64,000 nt of DNA from Moraxella ovis. Lineage in GTDB: Bacteria > Pseudomonadota > Gammaproteobacteria > Pseudomonadales > Moraxellaceae. Position 1 is the first letter of the stretch. Every line of letters starts with the position of its first letter. The stretch lies in contig NZ_UGPW01000001.1 of assembly GCF_900453105.1 (NCBI RefSeq), positions 248,001 to 312,000 of the forward strand, in the 5' to 3' direction. Shown in pieces: positions 41,830 to 52,235 of the stretch. The translations under genes and the position numbers were made by a program. Under the pieces are notes generated by a model, which was not told where the DNA came from, did not search any database, and saw only the letters and a list, made by a program, of their open reading frames with translations.

Positions 41830-42185
41830 TAGCAGGTCTTAGAGTATGGGACAGACAGGGGCGTGAGATTAGCAACATCACAGGTCGTTACCCTAAGTTC
41901 ATTGGCAGTGGCATCATCACCACCGCTGAAAAAGCGAGCATCAATTACACCATCCCACAAGGCACGACACGCATTGCCGTGCCTGTGTATTTATCTCGTA
42001 ATGATACTTTATTAGTTCCACCTGATGCTAAGGATGTTGATGAAAACTATCGTTACACCAACAATTACAATCTTTGGAGTGTAGACATCAAACACACAAA
42101 TACAGGATTTGAGTATGATACAACACATACAGATAATGCCAATAAACAAAAACCACCTATTAAAATCTACTGGGGGTATGTATGA
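41826..42185 (+). CDS. Tail-tip accessory protein, smaller
   Basis: A 119-residue protein beginning MIAGLRVWDRQGREISNITG. It follows J with a 4-base overlap and overlaps the next gene the same way. The DRQG segment recurs in the neighbour (MNLYDRQGNVTFSSRSMP), so the two may be related. A role in host recognition is inferred from position. Confidence 0.7.
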   Translation: MIAGLRVWDRQGREISNITGRYPKFIGSGIITTAEKASINYTIPQGTTRIAVPVYLSRNDTLLVPPDAKDVDENYRYTNNYNLWSVDIKHTNTGFEYDTTHTDNANKQKPPIKIYWGYV

Positions 42186-43225
42186 GTTTTAGAACTTATA
42201 ACAATCAAGGACATAAGCTATTAGACAGTAATGAGGCGGTATTTAGCTTTGTTAAATCTGGCAGATTAACCAGATTACTTGACACGCCTTTTGAAAAAAA
42301 TAAGAGAAAATACTGGTATAGAGCCAAGCGACTAATCATTAACTCTAGATTACGTGAAGGGAAGGCTAACATTTACACACCTGAATACTGTATGTACTAT
42401 ATTGACCTGCCCAATGCCATTAGTCCCATTGCAGGGGTGTATTATGATGGGCTTGCCAAAGATTGTAATCCTGTTGTTTATCTCAATACAGGCTATTTTG
42501 ATGGCATAGCACGGCTGATGTTTTATTCAAATGGCAGGTTATCAGATGCTGAGCTTGCCAAATTTCACATTTACATTTTTGATGTTAATGTGATTAAAGA
42601 AACAGCTGTAGGCATGAATCTGTATGATAGACAAGGCAATGTGACTTTTAGTAGTCGGAGTATGCCAATGTCTCTACAGAGTAAAACCACACGACAAAGT
42701 ATCCCCAATAATATTAAATTACTATCGAGTGATGAAGCTAAACTGTTGAATCGCCATATTGAGCATTATTACGACCTTGGCGTGGATTATTATAACAATC
42801 AGACGGGCAGCGACCAAGCAATGATTGACAAAAGAAAGAATTATGGTGTACCGTTGTCTGGGTTGTTGCCAGCACGTATTACCAAACGCTGTGCTGGTAT
42901 ATTAAGCCCAAAGCTATCAGTCGGGTACTATCCTTATGATACCACCGAGCTGACAAGTGCGATTGGTGACCATGACGGGCACTATTCATTGAAATTTTCG
43001 GCAGGTGAGACCTACCCCCATTTCACAGAATCTGTTGTTCTTGCGTGTGTAGGCTGTATTGATGGCAATCATATTAAGACTGTACCACCATTTGATAGGA
43101 TTAATCAAAACGGTACTGTGAAAGCCATGAAACAGGAGTTGACAACAAGAAATCTGATATTTAACCACGATGTGGTGAGTATTTATTTTTCTGATATTGA
43201 CAATCTACCCCTCCCCTATAACTGA
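42182..43225 (+). CDS. Tail-tip accessory protein, larger
   Basis: A 347-residue protein, more A+T-rich than its neighbours, which suggests transfer. It has no recognised domain. It contains MNLYDRQGNVTFSSRSMP near residue 140, similar to the smaller protein before it. Several Cys residues are present (CVGCID near residue 290). The position behind J suggests a receptor-related variable protein. Confidence 0.7.
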   Translation: MSFRTYNNQGHKLLDSNEAVFSFVKSGRLTRLLDTPFEKNKRKYWYRAKRLIINSRLREGKANIYTPEYCMYYIDLPNAISPIAGVYYDGLAKDCNPVVYLNTGYFDGIARLMFYSNGRLSDAELAKFHIYIFDVNVIKETAVGMNLYDRQGNVTFSSRSMPMSLQSKTTRQSIPNNIKLLSSDEAKLLNRHIEHYYDLGVDYYNNQTGSDQAMIDKRKNYGVPLSGLLPARITKRCAGILSPKLSVGYYPYDTTELTSAIGDHDGHYSLKFSAGETYPHFTESVVLACVGCIDGNHIKTVPPFDRINQNGTVKAMKQELTTRNLIFNHDVVSIYFSDIDNLPLPYN

Positions 43226-43235
43226 TAACTGATTC

Positions 43236-43260
43236 ACACCGCCAATCAAGGCGGTTTTTT
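43236..43260 (+). terminator. Terminator behind the tail-tip genes
   Basis: The stem accgcc/ggcggt (43238-43243, 43250-43255) is followed by T6. Confidence 0.75.
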
Positions 43261-43274
43261 ATTTGGAGGCAATA

Positions 43275-43643
43275 ATGCCTGAAAATCTATCCAACTTGCC
43301 GCTGGTCGTAAAAATCATCGGCGTAATCATCGGCGCAGTCTTTGCGCTCACATTGACGGGTGACATCGACACTGACGGCAAGCTTAAGCTAAGCTTGGGC
43401 GTGCTTATCAAAATCGCGTTTAGTGCGTATTTTGGCTTCTTGGCAGGCGCATGGCTCATTGAGTATATGGGCTGGGGTCATTGGTCGCACGCAAGCCACG
43501 GCTTTATTATGATGCTGTGTAGTGTGTTCGGCATGACATTAGTCGGCGCAATCTATCAAGCGATTAAACTGTCAACGACCAATAAGACGCCAAGCGAGAT
43601 TGTCACTGAGATCAAAGACACATTTAAAGCGATTTTCAAATAA
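43275..43643 (+). CDS. Three-helix membrane protein, holin candidate
   Basis: A 122-residue protein with about three transmembrane helices (residues about 8-27, 40-62, 72-95). Such proteins close to the endolysin gene may be holins or antiholins. The ATG at 43275 is chosen because GGAGG lies 6 nt upstream. A second holin-like gene lies at 44897. Confidence 0.65.
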   Translation: MPENLSNLPLVVKIIGVIIGAVFALTLTGDIDTDGKLKLSLGVLIKIAFSAYFGFLAGAWLIEYMGWGHWSHASHGFIMMLCSVFGMTLVGAIYQAIKLSTTNKTPSEIVTEIKDTFKAIFK

Positions 43644-43741
43644 CCAAACGCACCGCCTGACAGCTCTAAGCAGTGGCGGTGGATTGATAACACTTGGACA
43701 CAGGAGACCATCATGACATAACACACCCCATAACCACCACC

Positions 43742-43769
43742 GCCCCATCTCAACCATGGGGCTTTTTTA
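43742..43769 (+). terminator. Terminator behind the membrane protein gene
   Basis: The stem gccccat/atggggc (43742-43748, 43756-43762) is followed by T6. Confidence 0.75.
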
Positions 43770-43784
43770 TTATCAGGAGAAAAA

Positions 43785-44111
43785 ATGAAACAAAATATCA
43801 AACTTATTCGTGGCGATGGCACCTGCTTTGAGGTGGTGGCTGTCATGGGCGAGCAAGCGTACGATTTATCAGTGATTGATCGAGCTGACTTACATGTCAA
43901 GCACAAGCACAAGACGGTCATCCGCCTATCCACGACAGACGGCAGCATCGTCGTCGACGAAGGCAAAATGTATCTTAATTTCGCCTCTGATGCCACACAG
44001 GGGCTGAACTTTAAGCTTGCCGATTATGACCTGCAGATCATTAAAGACGGCAAAATCAAAACCATCATGTACGGCATGGTGGAGCTACAACACGACATCA
44101 CCATCATTTAA
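43785..44111 (+). CDS. Beta-rich phage protein of unknown function
   Basis: A 108-residue protein (IKLIRGDGTCFEVVAVMGEQ) with a pattern of alternating strands, like the N-terminal domain of baseplate/fibre proteins such as BppU-type. That link is weak. It is followed closely by a coiled-coil gene, and both may build one distal tail structure. Confidence 0.65.
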   Translation: MKQNIKLIRGDGTCFEVVAVMGEQAYDLSVIDRADLHVKHKHKTVIRLSTTDGSIVVDEGKMYLNFASDATQGLNFKLADYDLQIIKDGKIKTIMYGMVELQHDITII

Positions 44112-44120
44112 GGAGTTAAT

Positions 44121-44894
44121 GTGAAAACACAACCTACCGACACCATCACCGTCAATATCCAAGAGGTCAACATCGTCAAAGTTGGCAAAGCCAAACACGA
44201 CGAGCTAACCCAAAAGGTTGAGAACAAAGCCGACCGAGCCGAACTTGTGGCTGTGCAAAAGACACTCGCCGCACATCAAAACACGCTCACCGACCACGCC
44301 GAACGCCTTGACACCAAGCTTGATGAAACGCAGGTCAAGGCGCTTATCGCAGAAGCTGAGCTGGATGACTTGACCTTGGAGCAAGTACAACAAGAAGTCA
44401 TCAGACAGGTCGCGGACAAGGCAAGTACGCAAGCGGTAACCGAGGTCAGCCAAGCCCAAGACGCCAAGATAGACACCCTCACCAAGCAGCTTGAACAAAA
44501 GCAAGCTGAAGTGGTAGAGCTTGATTGGGATGAGGAGGCATTGTTGGTAGATCAGACCAATGTAGCCGCCTGGCAGAACCAGTCAAAGCGATACTTAAAG
44601 ATTGGCGATTATTATGTGCCTTTTTTTGCCAAAGAACCTTTTAGAGTCAAAAAAGAGGTCTTCGATGTCATCGTAACACAGGGCGAGCCCAAGACGCTTG
44701 CAGTTGATGAGTTGATCGATTTTGGGGGTCGATATCCGCCTTATGTCGAATTCATCTCCAGCGATGATCGAGTAACAGCAGACCTCAGCAGTGTAACCAT
44801 CACCACTGATGAGGCGTTAGTCGCCACCATTACCAGTCGTCATCTGGATAAGCCCATCACGCTCAACATCACAGTGGGCGAAACGGAGGAATAG
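44121..44894 (+). CDS. Coiled-coil structural protein, tail fibre candidate
   Basis: A 257-residue protein. Residues about 20-140 form a long coiled coil (LTQKVENKADRAELVAVQKT); the C-terminal 110 residues are beta-rich (FDVIVTQGEPKTLAVDELID), with an Ig-like look. A GTG start at 44121 with AGGAG upstream fits best. It may be a side fibre or tail accessory. Confidence 0.7.
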   Translation: MKTQPTDTITVNIQEVNIVKVGKAKHDELTQKVENKADRAELVAVQKTLAAHQNTLTDHAERLDTKLDETQVKALIAEAELDDLTLEQVQQEVIRQVADKASTQAVTEVSQAQDAKIDTLTKQLEQKQAEVVELDWDEEALLVDQTNVAAWQNQSKRYLKIGDYYVPFFAKEPFRVKKEVFDVIVTQGEPKTLAVDELIDFGGRYPPYVEFISSDDRVTADLSSVTITTDEALVATITSRHLDKPITLNITVGETEE

Positions 44895-44896
44895 TG

Positions 44897-45214
44897 ATGC
44901 CCGAGAAAGACCCAACCACCTACACCGCCATCACCTACCTATGGGTGGGACTGCTGGCGATGGCAGGTGGCTTGGTGGCGTTCATTCGCAGGCTCAACCG
45001 CCAAAGAAAGCCTGAGCGGCTGTCCGTGGTATTCATCAAGCTCATCGGAGAGATGGCGGTGTCAGCATTCGCTGGCGTCGTCACATTCTACCTATGCGAA
45101 TACCTAGAGACCGAGCCGCTATTGACAGCGGTGGCGGTCGCCATCAGCGGTCACTTGGGCGGTAACGCCATCGATGCCATCGGCAAAAAAATCAATCATC
45201 TATTTAGCCCCTGA
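44897..45214 (+). CDS. Holin-like protein
   Basis: A 105-residue protein with a transmembrane helix at about 14-30, a basic loop (RRLNRQRKPER), another helix about 48-68, and a third about 74-90. This matches the small phage holin layout (superfamily III type). It is directly upstream of the endolysin gene. The ATG at 44897 follows a GGAGG site; a GTG 3 bases earlier is possible. Confidence 0.8.
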   Translation: MPEKDPTTYTAITYLWVGLLAMAGGLVAFIRRLNRQRKPERLSVVFIKLIGEMAVSAFAGVVTFYLCEYLETEPLLTAVAVAISGHLGGNAIDAIGKKINHLFSP

Positions 45215-45227
45215 TGGGGCTTTTTTA
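45205..45227 (+). terminator. Terminator overlapping the holin stop codon
   Basis: The stem agcccc/ggggct (45206-45211, 45216-45221) is followed by T6. The stop codon lies in the loop. Confidence 0.75.
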
Positions 45228-45241
45228 TTGGAGTACCAAAA

Positions 45242-45781
45242 ATGGAAAATGAATTAAAATGGGTGCAAATCGCCCGCCAGTACATCGGACAACAAGAAAT
45301 CAAGGGGGTCAAGCACAACCCCATTGTCTTAGACTTGTGGAAAACCGCATTCGACGCGAAGAATCTACCGACACCATCCGTGTTCAAGAACGACGAAACC
45401 CCTTGGTGCGGTGGCTTTGTCGCTGGTGTACTTGCTAAGTCAGACCTTGCCAAGCACATTCCTAATGGCTTTGCCATGGCCAGAAACTGGCTAAAAGTAG
45501 GCACCAAGCTTAACAATCCTGCTTATGGCTGTATTGTTGTTTTCTGGCGTGGCAATCCAAAATCGGCAAGTGGTCATGTGGGCTTTGTCGTGGGTCGTGA
45601 TAAGGCAGGTAATTTGATGGTACTGGGTGGCAATCAAGCGGATGCTGTCAATATCAAGCCATTTGCCCCAAGCCGTGTGCTGGGTTATCGTTGGTGTGGT
45701 ACACAGTCTATGCCTGCGACGCACCGATTTGCGTTGCCTGTTTTTGCGAGTAACGGTAAAGTCAGCACGAACGAAGCTTGA
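45242..45781 (+). CDS. CHAP-like endolysin (TIGR02594 type)
   Basis: A 179-residue cell wall hydrolase candidate. The catalytic Cys is in PWCGGFVAG near residue 56 and the His in ASGHVGFVVG near residue 116. The first helix is WVQIARQYIGQQEIKGV. It should cut peptidoglycan cross-links at lysis. It has no signal peptide, so it needs a holin. Confidence 0.9.
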   Translation: MENELKWVQIARQYIGQQEIKGVKHNPIVLDLWKTAFDAKNLPTPSVFKNDETPWCGGFVAGVLAKSDLAKHIPNGFAMARNWLKVGTKLNNPAYGCIVVFWRGNPKSASGHVGFVVGRDKAGNLMVLGGNQADAVNIKPFAPSRVLGYRWCGTQSMPATHRFALPVFASNGKVSTNEA

Positions 45782-45926
45782 AATATTTGTCAATCCCTGT
45801 TTTACTTGCTATAATAGCAGTCATATAGTTTAGTGATTGATGGCAACCACACAAAGTCCACACAAAAACAGATGATTTTTAAAAATATCTATAAAAATCA
45901 ATGATTTGTGTAAAATAATCGGTGGT

Positions 45927-45940
45927 CGCCATCTCCACCA
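45927..45940 (+). other. attR: attR core
   Basis: An exact second copy of cgccatctccacca. It lies inside an inverted repeat ggtgg/ccacc (45921-45925, 45935-45939). Host sequence starts right behind it with the displaced ssrA terminator. Confidence 0.88.
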
Positions 45941-45966
45941 ATTTTATTATAAAAATTTCAAGAAAG

Positions 45967-45994
45967 CCAATCACTTAGGTGATTGGTTTTTTTT
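45967..45994 (+). terminator. Original host ssrA terminator, displaced by the prophage
   Basis: The stem ccaatcac/gtgattgg (45967-45974, 45979-45986) is followed by T8. It lies 26 bases behind the core, as a terminator of ssrA would before integration. Confidence 0.8.
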
Positions 45995-46010
45995 ATTCAT
46001 GGGGTGTATT

Positions 46011-46631
46011 ATGGACACGATCAGTCAGTGGGTGCTCGTCATGATGGACAAGCTGGGTCTGTTTGGTGTGACGTTAATGATGTTCTTGGAGAATGTATTT
46101 CCACCCATTCCCAGCGAGCTCATCATGCCTGCTGCCGGTTTTGCTGCTGCCATGGAACAAATGCATCTCATCGCTGTCATCATCGCAGGCACGTTGGGGT
46201 CGGTGCTGGGTGCGCTGCCTTTGTATTATCTGGGCACGATCTTGGATGAGAGACGTCTATATCACTTTGCTGAGAAATACGGCAAATATTTTTTGATAAA
46301 GCCTGAAGACGTTACCAGCGCACAGCGATGGTTTGATAAATATGGCAAATCTGTGATTTTCTTTGGGCGTATGATCCCCGCCATTCGCTCACTCATCTCC
46401 ATCCCTGCTGGCATGGCACGCATGCCAATATTGCCATTTTTGACGCTTACTGCCTTAGGTTCTGCAATCTGGACGACGCTACTGGCGTATGCTGGCTATG
46501 CGCTGGGCGCCAATTATGAAGCAGTGGCTACATTCATCGAGCCTATCAGTAAAATTGTGGTCATCGTTGTGCTAGTGATTGCGGTAATCGTGATAGCTAT
46601 GCGTGTCAAAAAGGTATTTTTTGCGAAATAA
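46011..46631 (+). CDS. DedA family membrane protein
   Basis: A 206-residue inner membrane protein with several transmembrane helices. It carries the family signatures FLENVFPPIPSELIMPAAGF and GRMIPAIRSLISIPAGMARM. DedA/SNARE-associated proteins act as phospholipid transporters or in envelope homeostasis. The ATG at 46011 is preceded by GGGGTG; an ATG at 45999 is an alternative. Confidence 0.92.
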   Translation: MDTISQWVLVMMDKLGLFGVTLMMFLENVFPPIPSELIMPAAGFAAAMEQMHLIAVIIAGTLGSVLGALPLYYLGTILDERRLYHFAEKYGKYFLIKPEDVTSAQRWFDKYGKSVIFFGRMIPAIRSLISIPAGMARMPILPFLTLTALGSAIWTTLLAYAGYALGANYEAVATFIEPISKIVVIVVLVIAVIVIAMRVKKVFFAK

Positions 46632-46684
46632 TTTTGAATAAAATTTAGGACAAAATCCGAAAGTTTTGTTATAATAGAAAAATT

Positions 46685-46775
46685 GGAGACGTGGCTGAGT
46701 GGTCGAAAGCGCACGCCTGGAAAGTGTGTATACGTTAATAGCGTATCGAGGGTTCGAATCCCTCCGTCTCCGCCA
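46685..46775 (+). tRNA. tRNA-Ser (GGA)
   Basis: The acceptor stem ggagacg/cgtctcc, D-arm gctgagtggtcgaaagc, anticodon loop CTGGAAA, long variable arm and T-arm GGGTTCGAATCCC are all present. It ends in encoded CCA. The length of 91 nt and the long variable arm are typical of class II serine tRNA. Confidence 0.96.
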
Positions 46776-46780
46776 GCTTA

Positions 46781-46815
46781 ATAACCCTTTGAATCATCAA
46801 GGGGTTATTTTATTG
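46781..46815 (+). terminator. Terminator behind tRNA-Ser
   Basis: The stem ataaccctttga/tcaaggggttat with a short AT loop is followed by TTTATT. Confidence 0.7.
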
Positions 46816-47021
46816 GTCAAATGTTTTATTAAGAACGACCGATATTTTTTAATCGAAAATCATTAAAATCCCTCCAGGTCTCAGAGTCTCATGGCTCTTA
46901 ATCTCCATCAAATCCGACAATCATGTGTGATTTTGCCATAAATACGCCCGTAATGTGGCGATTCCCATCTGTATCTAATAACTTGCTTGCTGTTCATGGC
47001 ACTTTAACTATATACCAATAG

Positions 47022-47303
47022 AATGGTAGATTCATTAACACCCATTTGAAGTTCAATAAGCCTACCTGCACAGAAGCTGAAAAATCAGCAATAAGCATCC
47101 ACGTCCAAGGACATACCGCAGATCCTGCACATAGAATCATCGGTCTTAACGCACCAACAGGCGGTGCAACCAAGCCAGATAAAGCCCTAGGCGGTATCAA
47201 GGAAGCTGTCAATTCTGTGCTTGGTAAAGAAACCAGTGCTCATAATTGTTATGGGGTGGGAACCGATCAGTGTGCTAAAGCAGACTTACTTGAAAGCAAG
47301 TAG
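47022..47303 (+). pseudogene. Gene fragment, toxin-like C-terminal remnant
   Basis: An open stretch of 93 codons without ATG or ribosome site; the only start-like codon is TTG at 47046. The sequence has a Gly/Ala-rich centre (GLNAPTGGATKPDKALGGIK) and ends HNCYGVGTDQCAKADLLESK. Coding-like composition without a start suggests the 3' end of a larger lost gene. With a small lipoprotein behind it, a remnant of a polymorphic toxin or haemagglutinin is possible. No family is recognised. Confidence 0.4.
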
Positions 47304-47306
47304 CCA

Positions 47307-47384
47307 ATGAAATGGACACCTGTCTACAAACTAGAAAAAATAAGCAACCCTGACACAAAAAACGCTCACAGGAGTAAACCGTGA
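47307..47384 (+). CDS. Possible 25-residue frame before the lipoprotein gene
   Basis: A short frame starting MKWTPVYKLEKISNPDTKNA. It begins 3 bases after the fragment's stop and its TGA overlaps the GTG of the lipoprotein gene. No ribosome site is visible. It may be translated by coupling or may be a remnant. Confidence 0.25.
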   Translation: MKWTPVYKLEKISNPDTKNAHRSKP

Positions 47385-47686
47385 AAAAGTTGATAATACT
47401 AGCAAATGTTTTATTAATGACGGGATGTTTACATGCACCGCCCGAAGCTTATGAAGTTTACCACAGGCATCACACCAATGATGAGCAAACTAAAGAGGAT
47501 ATGAAAGCGTGTGGCTTTCCTGATGTTCGTAACACTGACCATTACTTCGTTCACTATGAAAATGACTATGTAATATCCTCTCTTTGCATGGAACAAAAGG
47601 GATGTAGGGATAAAGCCATACGAGGTAGAGGTGGGATTTGTAGTGCCAATCTTCTCAAAAACACCGAAGCCTACCGAACACCTTAG
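47381..47686 (+). CDS. Small lipoprotein
   Basis: A 101-residue protein with a lipoprotein signal (MKKLIILANVLLMTGC). The mature part has five more Cys, probably disulfide bonded. A GTG start with GGAG 6 nt upstream fits well. It could be an immunity lipoprotein of the decayed locus in front, but this is a guess from position. Confidence 0.7.
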   Translation: MKKLIILANVLLMTGCLHAPPEAYEVYHRHHTNDEQTKEDMKACGFPDVRNTDHYFVHYENDYVISSLCMEQKGCRDKAIRGRGGICSANLLKNTEAYRTP

Positions 47687-47772
47687 CCAAAAGCAAATCA
47701 GTAAAAATCAAAGATAAGTTCTTGCATTATATGCAGAACCATTTAAAAACAATAATTTAATAAATTTAATAA

Positions 47773-47803
47773 AAAAAGGACAGTCATTATCTGTCCTTTT
47801 GTG
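47773..47803. terminator. Terminator between the lipoprotein gene and map
   Basis: The stem aaaggacag/ctgtccttt with A runs before and T after can serve both strands. The map stop codon lies just beyond. Confidence 0.7.
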
Positions 47804-47811
47804 TATCGTGG

Positions 47812-48603
47812 TTAGTTGTTTAAAAAACTTAAATCTTCACCTTCTCGCTGAGTGGTGACGATGCAGCCATCATCAGTAACGATGAGCGTGTGCTCCCATT
47901 GGGCGGAGAGCTTACGATCCTTGGTGATGGCAGTCCAGCCGTCTTTCATGATTTTGGTTTGCCAGACGCCTTGATTGATCATGGGTTCGATGGTGATTGC
48001 CATGCCTGTTTTTAGTTGAACGCCGGTGCCTTTTTTGCCGTAGTGTAGTACCTGTGGTTCGCAGTGGAATTCTTTGCCCAGTCCGTGCCCACAGAATTCG
48101 CGCACGATGCTAAAGCGCTCAGGCTCGACCACTTCTTGGATGGCGGCACCGATGTCACCAAGATAAGCACCGCCTTTGACGACTTTCATGCCAGCGTATA
48201 GGGCTTTTTGGGCGACGTCACAGATGCGATTTGCCATTACAGAACCTTCACCAACGACCCACATGCGAGAGGTGTCGCCATAATAGCCGTCTTTGATGAC
48301 GGTTACGTCAATGTTGATGATGTCTCCGTCTTTTAGTAGGCGTTCATGGTCGGGAATGCCGTGGCACACGACATGGTTAATCGAGGTGCAGATGGATTTT
48401 GGAAAGCCGTGATAGTTTAGGCTGGCGGGCGTGGCATCTTGGACTTCGGTGATGTATTTATGCGCCAGATCGTCCAATTCGCCCGTGCTAACCCCAACCT
48501 TAACATGCTCATCGAGCATCTCTAGAACTTCAGCCGCCAGGCGACCTGCGATTTTCATTTTTTCGATGTCTTCAGCGTTTAGGATGGGAATATTCTTGCT
48601 CAT
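47812..48603 (-). CDS. map: Methionine aminopeptidase type I
   Basis: A 263-residue enzyme that removes the initiator methionine. Metal ligands are visible in NIDVTVIKDGYYGDTSRM, CGHGLGKEFHCEPQV and ITIEPMI, with the last Glu region in WEHTLIVTDDG. The substrate-site segment is GFPKSICTSINHVVCHGIP. Length is normal for type Ia. Confidence 0.97.
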   Translation of the reverse strand: MSKNIPILNAEDIEKMKIAGRLAAEVLEMLDEHVKVGVSTGELDDLAHKYITEVQDATPASLNYHGFPKSICTSINHVVCHGIPDHERLLKDGDIINIDVTVIKDGYYGDTSRMWVVGEGSVMANRICDVAQKALYAGMKVVKGGAYLGDIGAAIQEVVEPERFSIVREFCGHGLGKEFHCEPQVLHYGKKGTGVQLKTGMAITIEPMINQGVWQTKIMKDGWTAITKDRKLSAQWEHTLIVTDDGCIVTTQREGEDLSFLNN

Positions 48604-48691
48604 GGTATGCCTTCATTGTGATTATATAAAAAAATAGGTGCTTAATTAATGACACCTATTTTACTAAAAATCAATCAAATTCGCACGGTTT

Positions 48692-49042
48692 TTATTCTTC
48701 ATCAAGCAGATCTTGTTCGCGTGCAGCTTGTAAAATCACGCTCGAGCGGTTGCCAGTGCGGCAAAAAATGTGCAATGGGCGCTCTGTTTGATTATAAAAA
48801 TCAGCGAATTCTTGAACGTGATTCATGTCAAGCATGCCCGATGAGAAGGCGATTTGCTTATAGATGATGCTGTGTTCAGTGCAGGCAGTTTTGATCTCAT
48901 CTGAGGTTGGTTGCCCTGGCTCTTCGCCATCTGGGCGATTATTAACGATGGTTTTTACGCCTTGTTTGGCAAGTTCTGCCACATCAGCAGGGGTGATTTG
49001 ACCTGATAGTGTGATGCGAAATTCAGGAGCGACGTCGTGCAT
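48692..49042 (-). CDS. Beta-lactamase-hydrolase-like phosphatase (TIGR01244/BLH type)
   Basis: A 116-residue protein with the DSP-like fold signature: LSGQITPADVAELAKQGVKT, IVNNRPDGEEPGQP and the Cys loop FCRTGNRSS. Stand-alone members have been linked to sulfide metabolism or phosphatase activity; the substrate is unknown. It sits alone between map and a divergent oxidoreductase gene. Confidence 0.88.
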   Translation of the reverse strand: MHDVAPEFRITLSGQITPADVAELAKQGVKTIVNNRPDGEEPGQPTSDEIKTACTEHSIIYKQIAFSSGMLDMNHVQEFADFYNQTERPLHIFCRTGNRSSVILQAAREQDLLDEE

Positions 49043-49236
49043 GAGTGAATCCTTAAAATATTATTGAATAATGGTGTGACTAGCTTACTCGGTTTTTGTA
49101 GTTTTGGCAAATTTAATTGGTCAAATATAAGGTTTTGGCGCATCAATGACCATGCAGTCAAGATGTCAAAAATGTTAAATCCTATATCAAGGCTTATGAT
49201 AAAATTAAAAAACAGCAAGCCATCGCAAGCTTATAA

Positions 49237-51396
<2,160 letters not shown>

Positions 51397-51426
51397 TGGA
51401 TGTATTGATACGATAACCACAAAATA

Positions 51427-51452
51427 AGCCCGATAAAGGGCTTATTTTTATC
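51427..51452. terminator. Terminator between the oxidoreductase and lipocalin genes
   Basis: The stem aagccc/gggctt around gataaa is followed by ATTTTT; it lies between convergent genes. Confidence 0.6.
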
Positions 51453-51465
51453 AGTGAATGGACCG

Positions 51466-51996
51466 TTATTGTGTGGTTTTGGTGAAATTGGTTAGGTCGT
51501 AGCCGTTTTGTTTGGCGATACCAAGATAGCGATCATAGGTAGTGGAATCCAAGGTCTTGTCTCGTGATAGGATCCATAGATATTTATTATTTGGTGTGCC
51601 GACGAGTGCTGATTGGTATTTGCCATTTTGCTTTTCGCCCAATGCCAGCACCCAGTAGTCAGCCTGTCCAAAGGGGAGTTTTTTTAGGATAGAAGGCAGA
51701 AATGATACCTTTAATTTGCTGTTGGTCTGATCGATGGCATAAGCCTCGCCGGTTGCATCCATCATTTTGCCTGACTGAGTTTTGCATTCGTTTTTGATGG
51801 TGATTTTACCATTTGATTTTAGGGTATAGGTGGCTTTGACGTCAGAGGCGCATTTATTTTGAAATGACATCGGTAGTCGCCCAATCTCGTACCATGTGCC
51901 AAGATAGCTGTTCAAATCTACCTGCGGCACGGTAGTGGGTGCAGCGTGAACGATACTGCCGAATGCTAGGGTGGTGGCGAGAAGATATTTTTTCAT
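51466..51996 (-). CDS. blc: Lipocalin (Blc-like)
   Basis: A 176-residue protein. A signal peptide (MKKYLLATTLAFGSIVHAA) without lipobox Cys is followed by the lipocalin motif DLNSYLGTWYEIGRLPMSFQ, and later DYWVLALGE and YLWILSRDKTL. The usual bacterial Blc is an outer membrane lipoprotein; this one looks periplasmic. The ATG at 51996 has AAGGA 7 nt upstream. It binds lipids, perhaps lysophospholipids. Confidence 0.92.
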   Translation of the reverse strand: MKKYLLATTLAFGSIVHAAPTTVPQVDLNSYLGTWYEIGRLPMSFQNKCASDVKATYTLKSNGKITIKNECKTQSGKMMDATGEAYAIDQTNSKLKVSFLPSILKKLPFGQADYWVLALGEKQNGKYQSALVGTPNNKYLWILSRDKTLDSTTYDRYLGIAKQNGYDLTNFTKTTQ

Positions 51997-52180
51997 GGTA
52001 TGTCCTTGTGTGGTGTTAGGTGGAATGATTGGCAATGAAGCTTGTTTATTTTATCTAAAATCTACATCTGAGCAATTCATCAAAGATCGCTCGCTTCTAA
52101 TGTATCGCATTATCGCCCAAAAAGATGTGCAGATTTTGTATCTGAATATGCCCAATCTTTCGGATTGTTAGTTTGACCCA

Positions 52181-52217
52181 ATAAAAAAGCCACACTGAAT
52201 TCGGCGTGGCTTTTTTA
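52181..52217. terminator. Bidirectional terminator behind glyA
   Basis: The stem aaaaaagccac/gtggctttttt around a loop with gaattc. It serves glyA on the minus strand. Confidence 0.75.
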
Positions 52218-52235
52218 TTGGATTGAGTTTAGTGA

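Larger units (their letters stand above)
3749..45940. mobile_element. Complete siphovirus prophage integrated in ssrA
   Basis: The element is bounded by 14-bp direct repeats (3749-3762 and 45927-45940). The tyrosine integrase is next to the left end and the lysis genes are at the right end. It holds all expected modules in order: integration, leftward early operon, immunity region, replication, Q-like antiterminator, HNH and terminase, HK97-type head, lambda-type tail, lysis. No disrupted structural gene was seen, so it may be inducible. About 42.2 kb is typical for this class. Confidence 0.96.

Noticed and set aside
43556..43996. 146-codon minus-strand frame
   Set aside because: It crosses two plus-strand genes and a terminator; no ribosome site.
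45920..45940. Second tmRNA copy at attR
   Set aside because: Only the 14-bp core is present, no acceptor 5' half, T-arm or tag region.
51971..52171. 66-codon plus-strand frame upstream of the lipocalin gene
   Set aside because: It covers the lipocalin start region on the other strand and has no recognised feature.
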